From Opisthorchis felineus (Eukaryota; Platyhelminthes; Trematoda; Opisthorchiida; Opisthorchiidae): a DNA stretch of 64,000 bases. The translations under genes and the position numbers were made by a program. The DNA is taken from the NCBI GenBank assembly GCA_004794785.1, contig SJOL01002045.1, forward strand, positions 1-64,000, given 5' to 3'. The notes beneath the pieces were generated by a model, which did not search any database, had not been told where the DNA came from, and saw nothing but the letters and a program-made list of their open reading frames with translations. Every line of letters begins with the position of its first letter. Within the stretch, counting starts at the first letter, position 1. Positions 35,291 to 49,009 of this stretch are shown here, one piece after another.

Positions 35291-36837
35291 CATCCTACGT
35301 CGATCTGGCATGAAATGTCCACCAAAAGTGCGACAGGTTCATATGTGTTGGAGGTTACCGTTCACACTTGCTTCTAATTTGGTGTTTTACTGTGGATCTG
35401 GGCGTAGTTTCGTTCACTACGAACACTAAATGATAAAGTAGGCAAAAATGGCGGACTATTTACCAAAGGTAAGGTCGTCAATCAAAAACAAGAATGGTGC
35501 TAATTGGTTTTTACAGCTGCTACTGCTACTCAAACGCGGCGGGAATAAAACAAATATAATTAGGATATAAATGGTTGCGCAGTAGGTTTGTTGTTCTTGA
35601 AATGTACGCGGCGTAGCGTGTAGGTTTGTGCATGAGATAAAGTGCAAACGGCCGCGAATAGCTCGATTCAACTGAGATATGAGAGGCACACTCGGAGGTG
35701 TTCGTTGACCAACCTGTCGTCGTATGGTATTACCGTTTTTAGCCCATCGTAAGGCATCTGATTTGTTTAGTGTTATGTCCCGAATAATAGGAGAAATACC
35801 GCCTGATCGACTGACTGCACTTAGTGCATTACGGTTCAGGCGCAAGTGAATATCAGTTACACAAATGAACACATCAAGGCAGAACGCTTGTCGGTAATCA
35901 ACGAACAAAGTTGATTGGTCGGTGGGTGTTTGTCCATCAATGTTAAGCTCAGATGTGGATGGCGGTAACGATCGCAGTACGCCCCTCTGCTAAGTAGGAC
36001 GTTCAACATAAATCCATTTGGAGTGGTCCAGATTAAGCCGGGAATGCTGAATTTTAGCCGCAGGCGATGACCCTCAACCAAATGTGTTACACAAAATCCG
36101 TCTTGTGTTTCAGTTGGAACTACTCGACTGGACCGAACCTGAGAAGGATTCCAACTAGTGCTCTCAGTAGTTAATCGACAGAAGATTGACAATTAATGTT
36201 CTCGTGGACGGCGATCAGATCGGTCGATTCGCTCACTGCTGCTTTGGTTACTATAAAAATTTTATGAACCTCCTTGTGGATTTGTGATCTTATCACGTCA
36301 GGTGCTGATCTGTCTTGAAACGCTCACTAGGCTAGGAAGTAAAATTGATTAGCCATGTGACGTGCTAATAAGTCCCAACAGATCAGCGATCAGATGACTA
36401 GAAAAGATCATGTTTATACTTTACGGTCAGAGTTCGTTTGATTAATTAATGTCGGGTCACTCTTCCTAGAGGGAATGTTCGCGCACAATCCTTTGCTCGT
36501 GTTACGTTTGAAATTCTGGGGCGATTTCGATGATCATAGGGTGTGTATTTTATGACGATCCCAAGACACTACACAGTAGCGCTAGTATGATCTGCACCGA
36601 GTTTGCCGATTCTGATTCCAAATTATTACTTCCAACAATGGTTAAAAACTGTTACTCCCGTATTTCAAATGCACTGATGAATTATGCACGATAAACCTTT
36701 GGTGCAACTTTATGCATAAATTAGTTTATCAGAGCCGGAATGGGTCCTGTTTGTCGATAGAATTATTATTTCTAGGTTTTTGCGGGACTTGTAGGAAGTG
36801 TATTGACAACATTACCGTTTCTACATTCCCCTTTCAG

Positions 36838-37027
36838 TCCTGGCGAGATAATTCTGGGTGGTCAGCATCAACGCTGGGGAGTAGTTAACGTGGCCTTTGA
36901 CCAAATCGGAGATATGTTCTTGATCCCATTGCGATTTGAAACCATGATGTATGGAATACGAGGCGAGCGATTAGATGGTATAGTTGTTCGAAGTCTAAAT
37001 GCGTTGTGCCTCGCCCAAAACATTTAA
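36838..37027 (+). CDS. weak candidate exon, function unknown
   Basis: A pyrimidine-rich acceptor (ACATTCCCCTTTCAG) ends at 36837. The frame is then open to 37027, giving SPGEIILGGQHQRWGVV and FDQIGDMFLIPLRFE. The G-E-I-I-L-G-G start faintly recalls aspartic proteases of the cathepsin D group, but the rest does not support that clearly. A weak donor could exist near 36978. Possible partner: the candidate exon at 37426-37653. Confidence 0.25.
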
Positions 37028-37425
37028 ATTTCCACATTAGACAAACTGGATATGAACAAATGAATGTGCTTCGGAAAGACCGTCAGTCGTTTAGCAGCTG
37101 ACCCATGAAGGTCACCCAACCAGAGCGCCTTGTGTTCACTTGATGGTTTCATTTGTTCAACAGAGCCTTTGCCCAAGGACGACCGAAGTGTACGTTTCGT
37201 TCGCCACTGTTATTCTGCGTCGAATAGCCTCATTCAGGTCCTCTGATCACAATTAACCAAGGCTTGACAATCCCCAGTTTTTACTGCAAAGGTTTGAATT
37301 TCTACAAAGCCACAGTACTGCCGGAACATACTTTCTCTTACCTGAGTATTTGTCTGCATAAACTAGGAGAAACATGCTTTTGCAAATGTCTGATTGTCTG
37401 CGTGCTTGTCATGCTTCCTGCACAG

Positions 37426-37653
37426 GAATTAAATGGGACTTTACATGGAGCTCATGGTTTATCGATTTTTCTATTGATCGGGCCAGCCCGTTCAACAGTA
37501 CTCACAACATACAAGTCACAACAACATAGGCGTAACCGATACGACATACCGACTTTCATTATGCAAAGTTACGAAGAAGCGGTTCCTTGTCGAGTCCATC
37601 TGGATTCGGTTCCGTCATTTATACTACACAATCATTCGGAAGCTGTCGAGTAA
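37426..37653 (+). CDS. weak candidate terminal exon with nearby poly(A) signal
   Basis: The acceptor CTTCCTGCACAG ends at 37425. The frame runs ELNGTLHGAHGLSIFLL to a stop at 37653, with NHSEAVE at its end. AATAAA follows at 37693-37698. No family recognised. It could be the last exon of a gene that also uses 36838-37027. Confidence 0.22.
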   Translation, partial: ELNGTLHGAHGLSIFLLIGPARSTVLTTYKSQQHRRNRYDIPTFIMQSYEEAVPCRVHLDSVPSFILHNHSEAVE

Positions 37654-37699
37654 ATTCTTATCGGCCCACCGTGGTTTGCGAAAGCGGCTGATAATAAAT

Positions 37700-40600
37700 G
37701 CGACCATTGAGAGCCTGGGACCACTAAAAGTTCCAAGTGCACCTACAAACCCTTTCAATGAAACTATGTGGCGCACCTATCCTGCAACGTTTACCAATTC
37801 CTGTACAAAACCGTCCCTAAACCCTCTTCATCACACCGTACAATCCGGCCGAACTGAGATTGTCCGGAAGTAGTTCGTCTTATTTTCGAGTATTGAGTGA
37901 ATAATACCGGGATATTGATACAGCATATTTGGAGTTGCCGTTGGCGCAATTTTTGCTCGTACTTATCCCTCATCTGCCATTCTTTTTTCACTGACGAGAA
38001 TAATGTACAACCTTATACATTACCCATATATGCGTTATTCTTTTGCCTAGTGAACAAGGTTTGTACGAAAAACAGAAACCGGTTACGAGTTTGATACAGA
38101 ATTTGTACTTGACCCTTAAACATGATATACCATACGACTCAGTGGACTCACTGTGGAGTACCAGTGTCCTGATGTGGTGTCGCCGTCATTCATAATGCTT
38201 GTGACGATGTATTTCAGCACCATTAGCTAGTGTCATTTGTAAGTTTCGCTAGACGTTGATGTAGTCAAGATACCCAAGGACGTTTACGTAATTGGAGCCA
38301 ATGAGGCAGCAACGTTGACCTTGCTGTTGGTCGCGCTTTACGGAAAGACACAACTCGGGTTATCGCCAACTCAGCTCACTGTCGGAGAAGACGGCGGTAA
38401 ACTGAAATCAATTAGACTGAAAAGGTCGTACCTAGCGTTGGAATCTAAATAACGATCTCCAGCTTACAGAATGTGTAATCTACCAATCTACCTGCCGAGA
38501 GCGCTAGCTCTCAACTTGCTTGTGCACTCAGTTTTCACACGTGATTGGCCATACCTTTGTCTGATCCCTGTCAGTGCAGTTAGCATTCATGTGACTTATA
38601 CAGTGAGTTACACCTTGGAGAAGTCATAAAACTAGAAGGGCATTGGTCTGGTTGAACAGAACGTCGGGTGTCCCTCTGAGCAGGAGGAAATCGGTGGTCT
38701 GACTCCATCTCTTAGGCGTCATCGTTTCGTCCATACTATGTGTATTTATACACCGATGTTCAAAGTTTTCCAGTTCCCTTTTTTAATCTCATGGTCGTGT
38801 ACATTACTGTCAAATAGCAATTTCGTAGTTATTGGCGCTTTTGTGCTAGGAAATAATCAAAAACTCTCTGTCTATCCTCGGTCCTCAGTCTGAGCATATT
38901 TGCAGGTATGCCTCCAGTACCCACGCAAAATTCTTCAAAGCGTACCACCGGAAGGTAGGGCTTAGAAAGATATATCAATACGGTTTTAACCTGTTCAAGC
39001 AAATACGTCCAAACTCAAAATTTTCCCTCTACTCTCTGTTGCACCATCTGTATGTGCTTGTCTTCGAACCGTGCAGGCCACTAATTTATAATCGACTATA
39101 CCCTTCTACAGATGAATAGAGTAATACATCATATTGGCATAGCGGCTTGATCTCTTGACTAGGAGATGAAAGTTTTAATCCATCTCTGGATTTGACATTG
39201 TGCTGAAGTTTATTAACTGGGATTCGTGTATTTACTGTTGATCGGGTGGCTGTCGATCTGTTCACCTTGCTTGACAAATGGCTTGCAAACGTTTCGTTAG
39301 CAAGCGAGGAGACGTTGCACCGAATGTTGATCATGGGTGTTTTCTAACCATTTCTCCGATCCGAAAGTCGGAAACGAACACTAGAGCAACCATGTTCATT
39401 TCTTTTTCCAGGTGTTCACGAACAGCATTTTTTCCGCTCATGTTGCGGTTCGAGGAGCTGCTCTAGTCCATCCTTTATTTCACCATCGCGTATTAACTAC
39501 TGGCAAAATTAAAGTAGAGCGTAGCATTCGGTGATACGCATGATGAGTGGAGTATCACGACGGTGGACTTTCGCTCCATTGAGCAACCAATTAAGTACTA
39601 ATATTTTCAGTAGGACACTGTGTGCAGACGAGACTGAGATTTTACCGTTCACTTATGAAGTATCCATGAGAGAAACTAAAAGCTACCCTATAGAAATCAG
39701 CCAAATTCATATCAGTGGGTGAAACCGCCGCTTGTGGGCATTCTCCTAATCGATGAGTTACTTGAGCATGGGGGTACGTAATTTATCTGTTGAATCATTC
39801 GGTGGAATGATCGCGTTCGACACCAATTGAAGCCAGCAATTCGAGAGGGGATGGATAAGGCGAAAAAGTGGTATTCACTGACGACGTAATTAGCACAGCA
39901 CGCATTTTTGTAGTCATAGGTCCGAATCGTCATTCTAAAACAGAAAACCCAGTTGGTGGGAGGACAAGCGAGTTGCCCAACATTTAGCGTCTTATCACGA
40001 GCTATAGCCACCTAAACTGCATATCTGCTATCCTTGTTTGTTTCAGTTCAACCCATACAGTATTTGGTGGCAGTTAGAACTCGGCAGCAGTAGTGACAGG
40101 ATAACATTGTATGAAAGCAATTAGGCCGTTCTAGTATTCTGGATGTGCTTGTAAATTAAACGCAGACACGGGCTGGTTTTCTATTTCTGGCGCTTTAAGT
40201 TTCCTTTTATACAGTAGCTGCAGTTGACGGCTTTCAAACAGTTCAGGCGAGCTCTCTGTGGAAGCTGTTCTGCGGAAGTGAATTTCTTTCAGTCTGAAGA
40301 CCCCTAAATGTTCAATCTCGACAGACCAATCTCAGTGTAGTCAGGTTATTCCGTCCAGATGTCAGTATATGAAGGACAAACGAAAACAATGTTATGGCAC
40401 TTCACTCAAGGTTTGTTGGGCATCTCACTGCGTCTACTAAGTTTGTTGGAAAATGTTGCCGGTTTGTCTAGCAAAACCTTATCTGCTAAAAGGGGTAATA
40501 ACCGACGAGCACTTTTGTAATGCGAGGCCGCAGTTAGTGTAAGTCTTCCACCTGCATTCGCCCGCTGTATTGTGAAGTGTAATTTTCACCAAGACAGTGC

Positions 40601-40760
40601 TGGTAGACTGGCAACAGACCCTCGCCAGTTATGAATAATCTCATCCATCTCCGAACAAATTTCCAATGAGGATGAGTTGAAACCATATTTACAACACTTA
40701 TTTCCATATTTACCCATTCTGATCTTGTTATCGCTCTCCATTTGTCACGCCACTTAAAAT
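37700..40760. other. no supported gene; one repeat and one unexplained open frame
   Basis: The stretch contains dispersed repeat C at 39258-39318. A start-less frame at about 38250-38450 is open for about 68 codons, including VYVIGANEAATLTLLLV and TQLTVGEDGGKLKS, before a TAA. It looks protein-like but I cannot place it. Nothing else stands out. Confidence 0.4.
39258..39318 (+). repeat. dispersed repeat C, copy 2
   Basis: Reads TGTTCACCTTGCTTGAC and CTTGCAAACGTTTCGTTAG followed by CAAGCGAGGAGACGT. It aligns with the copies at 28171 and 57801 with substitutions. Confidence 0.5.
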
Positions 40761-40765
40761 CTAGG

Positions 40766-41215
40766 GAGAGGCACTCGAAATTGTAGAGCGTTTTACGTAC
40801 CTTGGAAGCTGTATTAGTTCCGACTGTAGTGTGAAAGATGAGGTCAATGCACGAATCTGCAGCGTTCGGGTCACGTTTGTCAATTTGAGACACCTACGGC
40901 TTCAAAGTGGTATATCCTTTAAGCTTAATGGACGTGTGTATCCGGCTACAATGCGGTTTGTTTTGTTGTTTGGCCGTGAGACTTGGCCTGTTCGAGCAGC
41001 GGAACTGAGACGTCTTCAGTTGTTCGGCAATCGTCGTCTCAGGACCATAGCTTGTTTGGGTTGGTGTCGGGAATCCATAACGAGGCAATTAGAAAGTGAG
41101 TTTTCGGTTGTGCAATGGGGACTTCCATTGAAGAACGTGTCCAGCACCAGAAGCTGCGTTGGTTAGGCCATGTATTGCGTGTGCCTAACCATCATTTGCC
41201 GAAGAGGGTACTGTT
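40766..41215 (+). pseudogene. RTE-type LINE reverse-transcriptase C-terminus
   Basis: One frame reads GEALEIVERFTYLGSCISSD, then DEVNARICSVRVTFVNLRHL, LNGRVYPATMRFVLLFGRETWPVRAAEL (split here for length: the core is FVLLFGRETWPVR) and LRRLQLFGNRRLRTIA. After a frame change near 41110 it continues VQHQKLRWLGHVLRVPNH. These are the ordered C-terminal landmarks of trematode RTE elements, including the F-T-Y-L-G-S and L-R-W-L-G-H-V-L-R motifs. The catalytic palm domain is absent, so this is a 5'-truncated dead copy. The 17641-17770 remnant is the same segment of another copy. Confidence 0.85.
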
Positions 41216-43594
41216 TTTCGTGCCCAATTCCGTATTTTCCATTTCTCATTTTACTGTTGCTCTCGATTTGTCATTCAACACAATGCTGAAAAACAATTCC
41301 TCTAATTCCATGTCAGAACAGTGGGCACCTAACTCTAGTTTGAAGTTTACGAGAGTGAGACACTGCTAAATCAGGAGACCCAAGATCCAGAGCTTCTTTG
41401 ATGCACGCTTCAAGAAATCCGATATGTGTGTTCTAAACATAAACTTGGGAGAAGTGTACTCCCACCATCAGGTCAAGTAATTTGAGCAGCAAAACACCCG
41501 CTGAATTCATTAAGCGAAGTGCGGCGCAGCACCAATGCATTCATCATGCTGCATGCTTTGAGATAGCTCTAGGTCAAGGTTGGCAGTGGGATACGCAGAA
41601 AGGCTAATTCCGACCACCGGGTGAAGCGGGAATTCAGTGTTTGGAGAAATTTTAGTGTAGGTTTTCCACCAGAACCGAATGCGGCATAGTCAAACGTTTC
41701 GGGCACAACTATACACGTTCACGCCTTAAGATGAGTGATATTCACTGTGCCTATATCTAATACCCCTACAGCAAACGAAAGACACAGGGGCAACATTTAT
41801 CAGGTAACTTTTCCTGAACCAGTTAGTCTAAAATTCAGTTGATATACTAGTGCCATTGTGTTTGAAAACAGCATTGGTCCTTAATCTATTACAACGAGAA
41901 TGGTCTCTTGAATTGACCGGTTATTTCACGTTGTTGTTTAGCAGTTGATAAGCGTTGCGAAGGGGTCAAACTTAAGGTTCGCAGTTCTGACAAATTACAA
42001 TGTCCAAGTTGCATGTGCTGGACTTAAATTATAAACGCTGTCAAATTAATTAGCCGAAGGCGTATTGTAACACTTGTTCGAATGTGGCTTCACTAGAATT
42101 CCGCTATTTCAGTGCCCCATAATTTCGGTTCGTTGGCATCATTGGAATAGTTGAACCCTAAATCTGGTGGTGCACGGATTGAGTGACTTACACGCAGAAT
42201 TCGACAGATATACTTTGAAGTGCACCTGGGATGCGAAGGGTGAATTCACAGGTCTGCTGCTCAGTATATTTTAGTTTCTCAGAATTAAAGTAAACGTGGT
42301 AAACTTGCAAGCGCATATATACAGGTATGAGTAGATTTCAAATCCCATTATTTGGAATATGAACTGAAGAAAATTTCGGCCGCTAGCACGATTGGAAAAA
42401 CGTTCTTGAAGGTGGAAAGGTCGACATAATGCAATCAACTGGGAGTAGGATCTCTTCATAGTATGAAACACACTGGAAGTCTGACAGGGTAAATCCGTGA
42501 CCTTGTTTTCTCTACAGAACACACTACTGATAAGGCGTTGTTATTCAGTCCATACAGGTAGGTTTTGTAGACCCGAACAATCAGAATTAGACTATCCAGA
42601 AATCAGCAACCTTGGCAGAACGTTGGGTACTAACTAAACTGTACAGTTTACAAAAGGTTAGCAGCTTACCAGTGATCCTAGTTCGACTAAAGCAAAACGT
42701 TGCCCAGATTTCTCTTTATGGCATCCAGGCTATGTGATCTATTGATGACAGACAGTATTTGCATAAATTCGTCCTTTCAAACGCCAAAACTATTTCCTCA
42801 CTATGACTTTACACTTGAAGTGTCATATTTTTTTCCAGTGTTCCCAGGATTTGATAGATAGCCCTGTTGGATGAAAAGGGAGACATAGTCATGGGACAGT
42901 ATTTGTATGCCTTTTGCTTGTTCATCAGAAATGCGCAGCGTAACACTCGATAAACTTTTGAGACCGGCAGAATGCGATGTGATGCGAGCTTCTTATTTGA
43001 TAGGAATGTATAAAAAACAATTGGAACAAAGACATGGTTTCGTTGGAGGGGTGTGTGGGTTGATTCTATGACACAGAAAGCACTCTTGGAAAATTTTCAC
43101 TCACCACAAAGAGTCCGCTAGTATTGGGGAAAAGTTTGTTACATTTTGACATGTTGTTTTCAATTTAGACATGTCTGATTTGGTTTGGTCTTGTTTACGA
43201 GTCCAGCGAGATTGTGGATACTCACAATGACGTTTAATATGGTAAGCAATGAAGACAAAATCTACTGAAGAGCTCACCATCCAAAATCGAGAAACTGAGG
43301 TCACGTGTGTAAATACTGTTGCGTGGTAATTCAGCTAAATTCCCTCAAACTCAATATATATCTGACCATTAGCTATAAAATTAGTTGAGAAATATTCCCC
43401 GCCTACTGAACACTGAAGTATAGCTGTTGTGGCCAAGAGTTACATGTAATTCTCGGAGAAAAATTCATTCTCGTGAGTTTCATGTGCGATTAAATTGTTA
43501 GGCAAAACAGTCTTAAGAGAATTTCTTGAGCTTCTGCACTTGATTAGTTCTTTCCATGCCACCAAATGTTCCCCACGAAATAATTTATTTGTGA

Positions 43595-43745
43595 AGACTG
43601 GAAGTTACTAACCGGAAAGTCCGTTGTTCAAATCCAACCGCTGCTGTCTGGGTTTGGGCAACCTGGCAGTCTTTCTTCGGGAACATGGCAGAAATACACC
43701 GAAATGATGCTACCTGTGATCGAATATCTGACCTTCATTACATAG
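43595..43745 (+). repeat. tRNA-derived SINE, family 1, copy 4 (degraded)
   Basis: It starts within the head (CTAACCGGAAAGTCCG) with a decayed box B (TTGTTCAAATCC). It then continues GGGCAACCTGGCAGT and CACCGAAATGATGCTACC, matching the bodies of copies 1 and 3. Box A is lost. Confidence 0.7.
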
Positions 43746-46700
43746 TTTCTCATAAAAAGTCATCAAGTCACTGTTGTTTCATCTGCAATATCGATGCCTT
43801 CTATGTGAGGTCATCGAAACAAACCGAAAACTTATAACAACAAGAACTTTTCCGAAAAGAACTCACTAGGTTGTGCAATTTTACGAATAATCTCTTCCAA
43901 GCTGATAGGTGGAGGATTAACCGAAAATGCAGAAATGCAAGGCATTAAAATTGCGGTTTTCTTACGATATGCTTACAGCTCGTAAAAATAAATTTTGCTA
44001 TTTCACCGGCATGGTGTCCTGGGGCACAGATGCTTTAGTTTTAATACAATTGCATGCTGGTCAGAAACAGCTCACTCCGATACAGAAAAGTTGCGAAAAA
44101 AGCAGAACTGATACAATTCCAAAAGGTCATTGTTTTTACATGTCCGAGAGGTGTAAGTTGGGATATAACTTTTGAGCACTTCTCCTCACCTTGATAACAT
44201 TTAGACAACCAATTCAAGTAATTTTGCCTTTACGGAGAACTGTTTTTAGTAGGACAGCGAAGTATTTCAATTTGACGGAATTTTCCAAAAACACAGGTAA
44301 CACAAAGTTAATTTTCTGCGGATGTTTAGTTGAAAAGTTGTCAAATCTCATTGCACCTTATTGTATTTAACGCCAAATACCCCCTTTTTCAAAGTAATCT
44401 ACTTTATTTCTGATCAGTACTAATAAGATTTTATACATGTCCGCAGTATTGTTGCCGTATCACTCATGTCCTCATCTCTGAGTGCAAATTATTACAGTCA
44501 AAAACAACTTATTAAACTCAAAGATGAGAGAAGACAGCTATTTGAGGTTTAACCAGTAGTTTACACTTAATTTTTCCTTCAAACACAATCTGATGGTCTC
44601 ACTGGAGCAGTTCTATTATCCTTTACCTAAGTCACATGTTGTTAAGTTGATCTTTTTTGAAAACTGGCAACATCTGGAGGCAGCACTATCCTTATCCTAA
44701 TACAGTAACCCAAATATTCTCCCAAATACACAGAATAAACCAATGCTGAATTTCTATGGCGATCAACTCTCAGCTTATCCATCAAAAATACGTTTCGGGG
44801 TTCTACGGTTTTATTCTAGCTCTAAAGATACCACCTTCAGTGGTGCTAAAATTCCCGCAGTATGATTGCTAAGCCTGCGGAACTGACGAATGGCCGAGTA
44901 AAGAATCATTCCTGGTTGGCCTACATCAAGTTTAGTCGCCATTGCCTAGTTTATGCTTTAAGTTGATGTGCACCGAAACACCAAAGGAGATCTCAGTGTG
45001 AACCAGGTCTCTGTTGCCCTCTCACTAAGGGCTTGACATTTATCAGGTTGTACATTTTCAGCCCACGCAAATCGATTTTGAGCCACCTGGCCTGGGAAAA
45101 GAATATTCAACCGAGTAAACGATTGTATTCTTGTGGAGAGAGAGAGCCATCATAAGACGTCAGTTCACATAAATAACCAGTTTCGCTTGATATTTTGCAG
45201 AACATTCTAGCAGTGATGTCCGTCCTAGACACGGCCACCCAGTAGGACAGTCTACTCATATCAGGTCTCTGCATGTAGCTCTCCAGAGGGCAGGAGCTCT
45301 TCTATTCAAAGTAAGGGGTGAATCCCTATTAACTATTTCTTTCCAAGTCTTTTTAATGCATTGACAAGTAATCACGTAGTTTTCAAGCAAGTACAAATGC
45401 TTCAAATAACGACCCAGTCGTTTTGGCATTACGTACACAAACTTCACCATAAGTGCATTAGGCTTAATACAGCAATTTGGTTTGGGCCATCTGACGAACA
45501 CCTAGAGCTCTTAGCTGAATGGTTTCCCACCTGACCTCAATCTGTATGTCCGTACCGGCGTCTGTAGGACCTAGTTTGCAGGGATTCCTCTTGAAGTAAC
45601 AAAGGTTATTCATAACTGAGGAGACGAGATAGTGAAGGACCGGATTAGAATGCACACCACTGTCTATTCTAAACAAAGATATTTGTTCAACGCTTAACTT
45701 TTCACATCTTTTGAAGGTGTCTCACAGTTTTAGCATTTCCTTGTTAGACACCTACCAAATAGCAACACTGTACAGTAGTCCTCTACAATGCTGACAAACC
45801 TTGAAGCGACACAATATTTTACCAATATCCTAGAGGTGATACATATCCAGATGGGCGGAATCAACCTGGATAGGGAAAACCACCACAGATATCTGCTTGA
45901 TTTCAGTTGCTGCACCAACGGTAAATTCTTGAGACTCGGCCGGCTGCACGATGCACTGTCTCGGCCTTCCAGTACTTTTGCGTTCTTAGCCAAAGGTTAA
46001 TTCAGCTTTCATCTGCCCGTATATCGCGCTCAGATCCAGCTTTTTTGACACTTATGGTAACCTCAGTGTAAGTAGCATTCTTGATCAAATAGTTCTGCCG
46101 CTTGACCCCGTGTCAAATGGATTTGAAGAGGGTCGGGCGTGGACATCATTGCACCGGAACCAGAGAATTTTGTGGTGACCTAAAAGATTGACGGGATCTA
46201 AACGTTTGTTTTTATTGGTATGAAACCGTTTAACTGTAGTTAGCTTTGGTAAGCAAGAGTGTACAGTTTTAACATGATGTTCGCAGTGGGCGACTGATGC
46301 TCCCCCAGTGACCAATGCACGGACAGGCTTGCAACAACGAACTTCTAACTCTAAAGCGTAAAGTTCGGCCCGTATTTTCAGCCGCTTGGGGTCGTTCTGT
46401 TGGGCTTTTGAAGCCCCCCCCCACATTGGGCAAACACTAGCTTATTCAACACAGCCCAATTACTGGGTTTACTGAATGCTCGGCCGCCTAAGAAAAATAA
46501 TCTTAGCACCAGATAACTGTTTACAGACTCAAGTTGGGGTCCATATGCCAAAAGCAATTCAGAACCCTGTTCTTCCATCTCAAGGGTTACAGAGAAGAAA
46601 ACCGCAGTGATTTTTTGTGTTCCATCCAGACTCCTCAAATTAGGTGGTTGTAGTTTATTTCCTGACCAGGAAATGAAGGGTTACATACACCCATTGAAAT

Positions 46701-48684
46701 CCCTACTTCTCTTATTTGCGAATAGTTGTGGCTGGCATACCTACATGTATTTTAGCGCAAGATTTATTATGGTGGCATCTGTTTAGTCCTATGACAACCT
46801 GGTTCTCTAATACAATATAACGCTCACAAGGAAGCTAGCCCATGGAAACTATTCCACCGGGAAAGCGACTTTCACAGCAGGGGTTCGTTCCAAGTTCAAT
46901 ATCGTTTCGTGAGAAACATTCGCAAGAAAGGTACAGGAGAGGCAGTGTGGTTTGGGGAACGGCGACTTCATCCTCAGGAAATATCACTGATATTCGCGTG
47001 GATTTTTAAACCACTCGACATAGCAGCTTTGAGGTCTATAGCCTAACTTCTGTATCATCCGATCGTGCTGCAGGCTGTCATGAGGAACCAGGTTTTGGCT
47101 TGATCAAAAACTTAAACTTGGTAGGTTTCTTGATCAAGCAGAACACTTGAAAACAGTAAAAAAAGTCTGGTTAGATTAGACAACAAGATAGAGTAATTTG
47201 AAGTAACTTTTATTTATTGAAGCAAGACAGCTGTAAATCTGTCGTGATATTAAAATACTTTTTCATTACCAAATAGTTTTTCTGTTTCCTGTTTGAAGCT
47301 GTCCAAGTAATTTGACCCAGAAGACAGACAGTAAGAATGCAAACACTTATGGTGATGCACTTTCCCATATATTCAGGGAAATCGAGATTTTGCGGCACAC
47401 ACGTCTGGCAAAGTGATTAATTTGATCATATACTTCCATTTTTTGAAACACATTACATAGAATACAGAAGAACAGAGTATTCGGTACTCCTGGCAGGCAT
47501 CTTCTCGTAAAAATCGTACGGCATTTTTAAGAAGATGGAATAATCTAAGCCTAGTTGACAACAGTGTGTACAGGAATAAAAGCAAGCAATCTAACTGTAG
47601 ACCTCTTGAAAGCCTCGCGGTACTGAGAAACTATTACTACTGCGGTCATTTCGACCACTTTCTGCAATTACACCTTTTTTATCTCTAAATGTCCTATTTT
47701 TGTTATTCCACTGATGATTTACTAGTGAGTGATATGAAAGTAGATATGCGCATTGTTGATTTTTAGGGGGATTCATCCTTACGAAAAAACGATTTCCTAA
47801 ATGTGTTTTTGCCTTATAAGAGACTCCGATTAAAACGTTGCTTTCTTCTTGATCTAATTGAAAAGACATTTTTTACGCCTTGTTTGGGAGCATAGATTTT
47901 CCTCCAGATCGCCCATTGCTACAATAACTGGTTCAGCGAAATTGCCCACTTGGAGCTCGTTAGGGCACAGAAAATAAACCAGATGGATAGGAGAAACTGA
48001 GGTGACAAAAAAGTAAAGATGAATGTCCAAATCGATGTCTAAGTTAGTTCCGATGAATTAATATGTCGCGTGATCTAAGCGTGGTTCCATTTCGAATGAA
48101 AATGTCCAGTGAAAATATGGATACCACAGCTAAACACTCGTAAGATGAACACTGAGTACATTGACTATCACAGGCTACAGCTAGTCCCGCAAAATTAGCC
48201 TGTGGAAATATACTATCCGCAGAAATACAGTTGGATAATAGATGCACTCTGACGAATACAGGGCTGAATATGACCAATAACTTAGAAGAAATATTCAAAA
48301 TAGTGAGTTAGCTATTCTGCTCAACGTAGAGGATTTTATACACCTAGAGGCGTAATATAGTTGCAAGTATAATAAACTGGAATCCTGATTGAGTGTTTCA
48401 AAAGCAGTTTGCAAAAGTAGTTGTCAATGAGCAGATGAAAACCGTTTTTGTTGGCTTGTACAAGGTCAGGATTATCACGGACCCACAGTATAAAGTATCT
48501 AAGCTCATCACTATCTGCGGTCTACATTTCTAACGATGAAACTGAACAATTGTCCACCAGAATAGGAGCTGGAGCAATAAGCATCACCAAGATGCGGAGA
48601 AAGATGAGCAACCTAATAAAAACGTTGGTGCGGGATGAGCAAAATTAGTGCTGGCGTGAAGGGATTTGCAAGTTTAATGGACAT

Positions 48685-48790
48685 TTCGTCCTGTGAGTGA
48701 AGCCAGTTCATATAGAAAGGCCGAGAGGCACTGTACAGCTGTTTTATCCTAATTGGGAATCATCAGCTGTGTAACATCTCAGGGAACCCC
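48685..48790 (-). repeat. tRNA-derived SINE, family 2, 3' fragment
   Basis: On the plus strand it reads TTCGTCCTGTGAGTGAAGCC, then AGGCACTGTACAGCTGTTT. This matches 905-960 in the same orientation. The tRNA-like head is missing. It lies about 220 bp from an inverted copy at 49010. Confidence 0.6.
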
Positions 48791-48832
48791 ACTGCCCTTG
48801 TCAATTCACACTACTAACAATCTTTAAGTCGC

Positions 48833-48905
48833 TCAAAGGGAGAATAAAATTCACCCCAGGAGTGAAACTTCCATCTGAGAAGCCGTTGCTTGAAGAGCGC
48901 TCAGC
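48833..48905 (+). repeat. dispersed repeat D, copy 2
   Basis: Aligns with 35217-35290 (AGGGAGAATAA, AGTGAAACTTCCAT). It lies between two oppositely oriented SINE family 2 copies. Confidence 0.45.
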
Positions 48906-49009
48906 AGGCGTGATCACGTGATGTGGATCCCGTGACTTAACGATGAGCCGTGCTACATTCTGCCTAGGTGCGAGTTAATAACACTGCTGGTCAGCTGCTA
49001 GTCGCCGAA

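Larger units (their letters stand above)
29763..36837. other. long stretch with no supported gene
   Basis: I find no reliable gene. It holds the SINE at 32594-32775, dispersed repeats at 34898-35030 and 35217-35290, and one weak candidate exon at 31146-31311. An AATAAA at 30540-30545 could be a distant polyadenylation signal for RBM48. Two minus-strand open frames at 35456-36192 are long for this window but match nothing I recognise. Confidence 0.45.

Noticed and set aside
35456..36192. Two minus-strand frames of 150 and 111 codons
   Set aside because: No recognisable domain, start context or splice junction between them; not strong enough to call a gene.
46085..46638. Two overlapping minus-strand frames (113 and 86 codons)
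   Set aside because: They look partly protein-like but change frame at a homopolymer run of C on the plus strand, and no family or splice sites support them.
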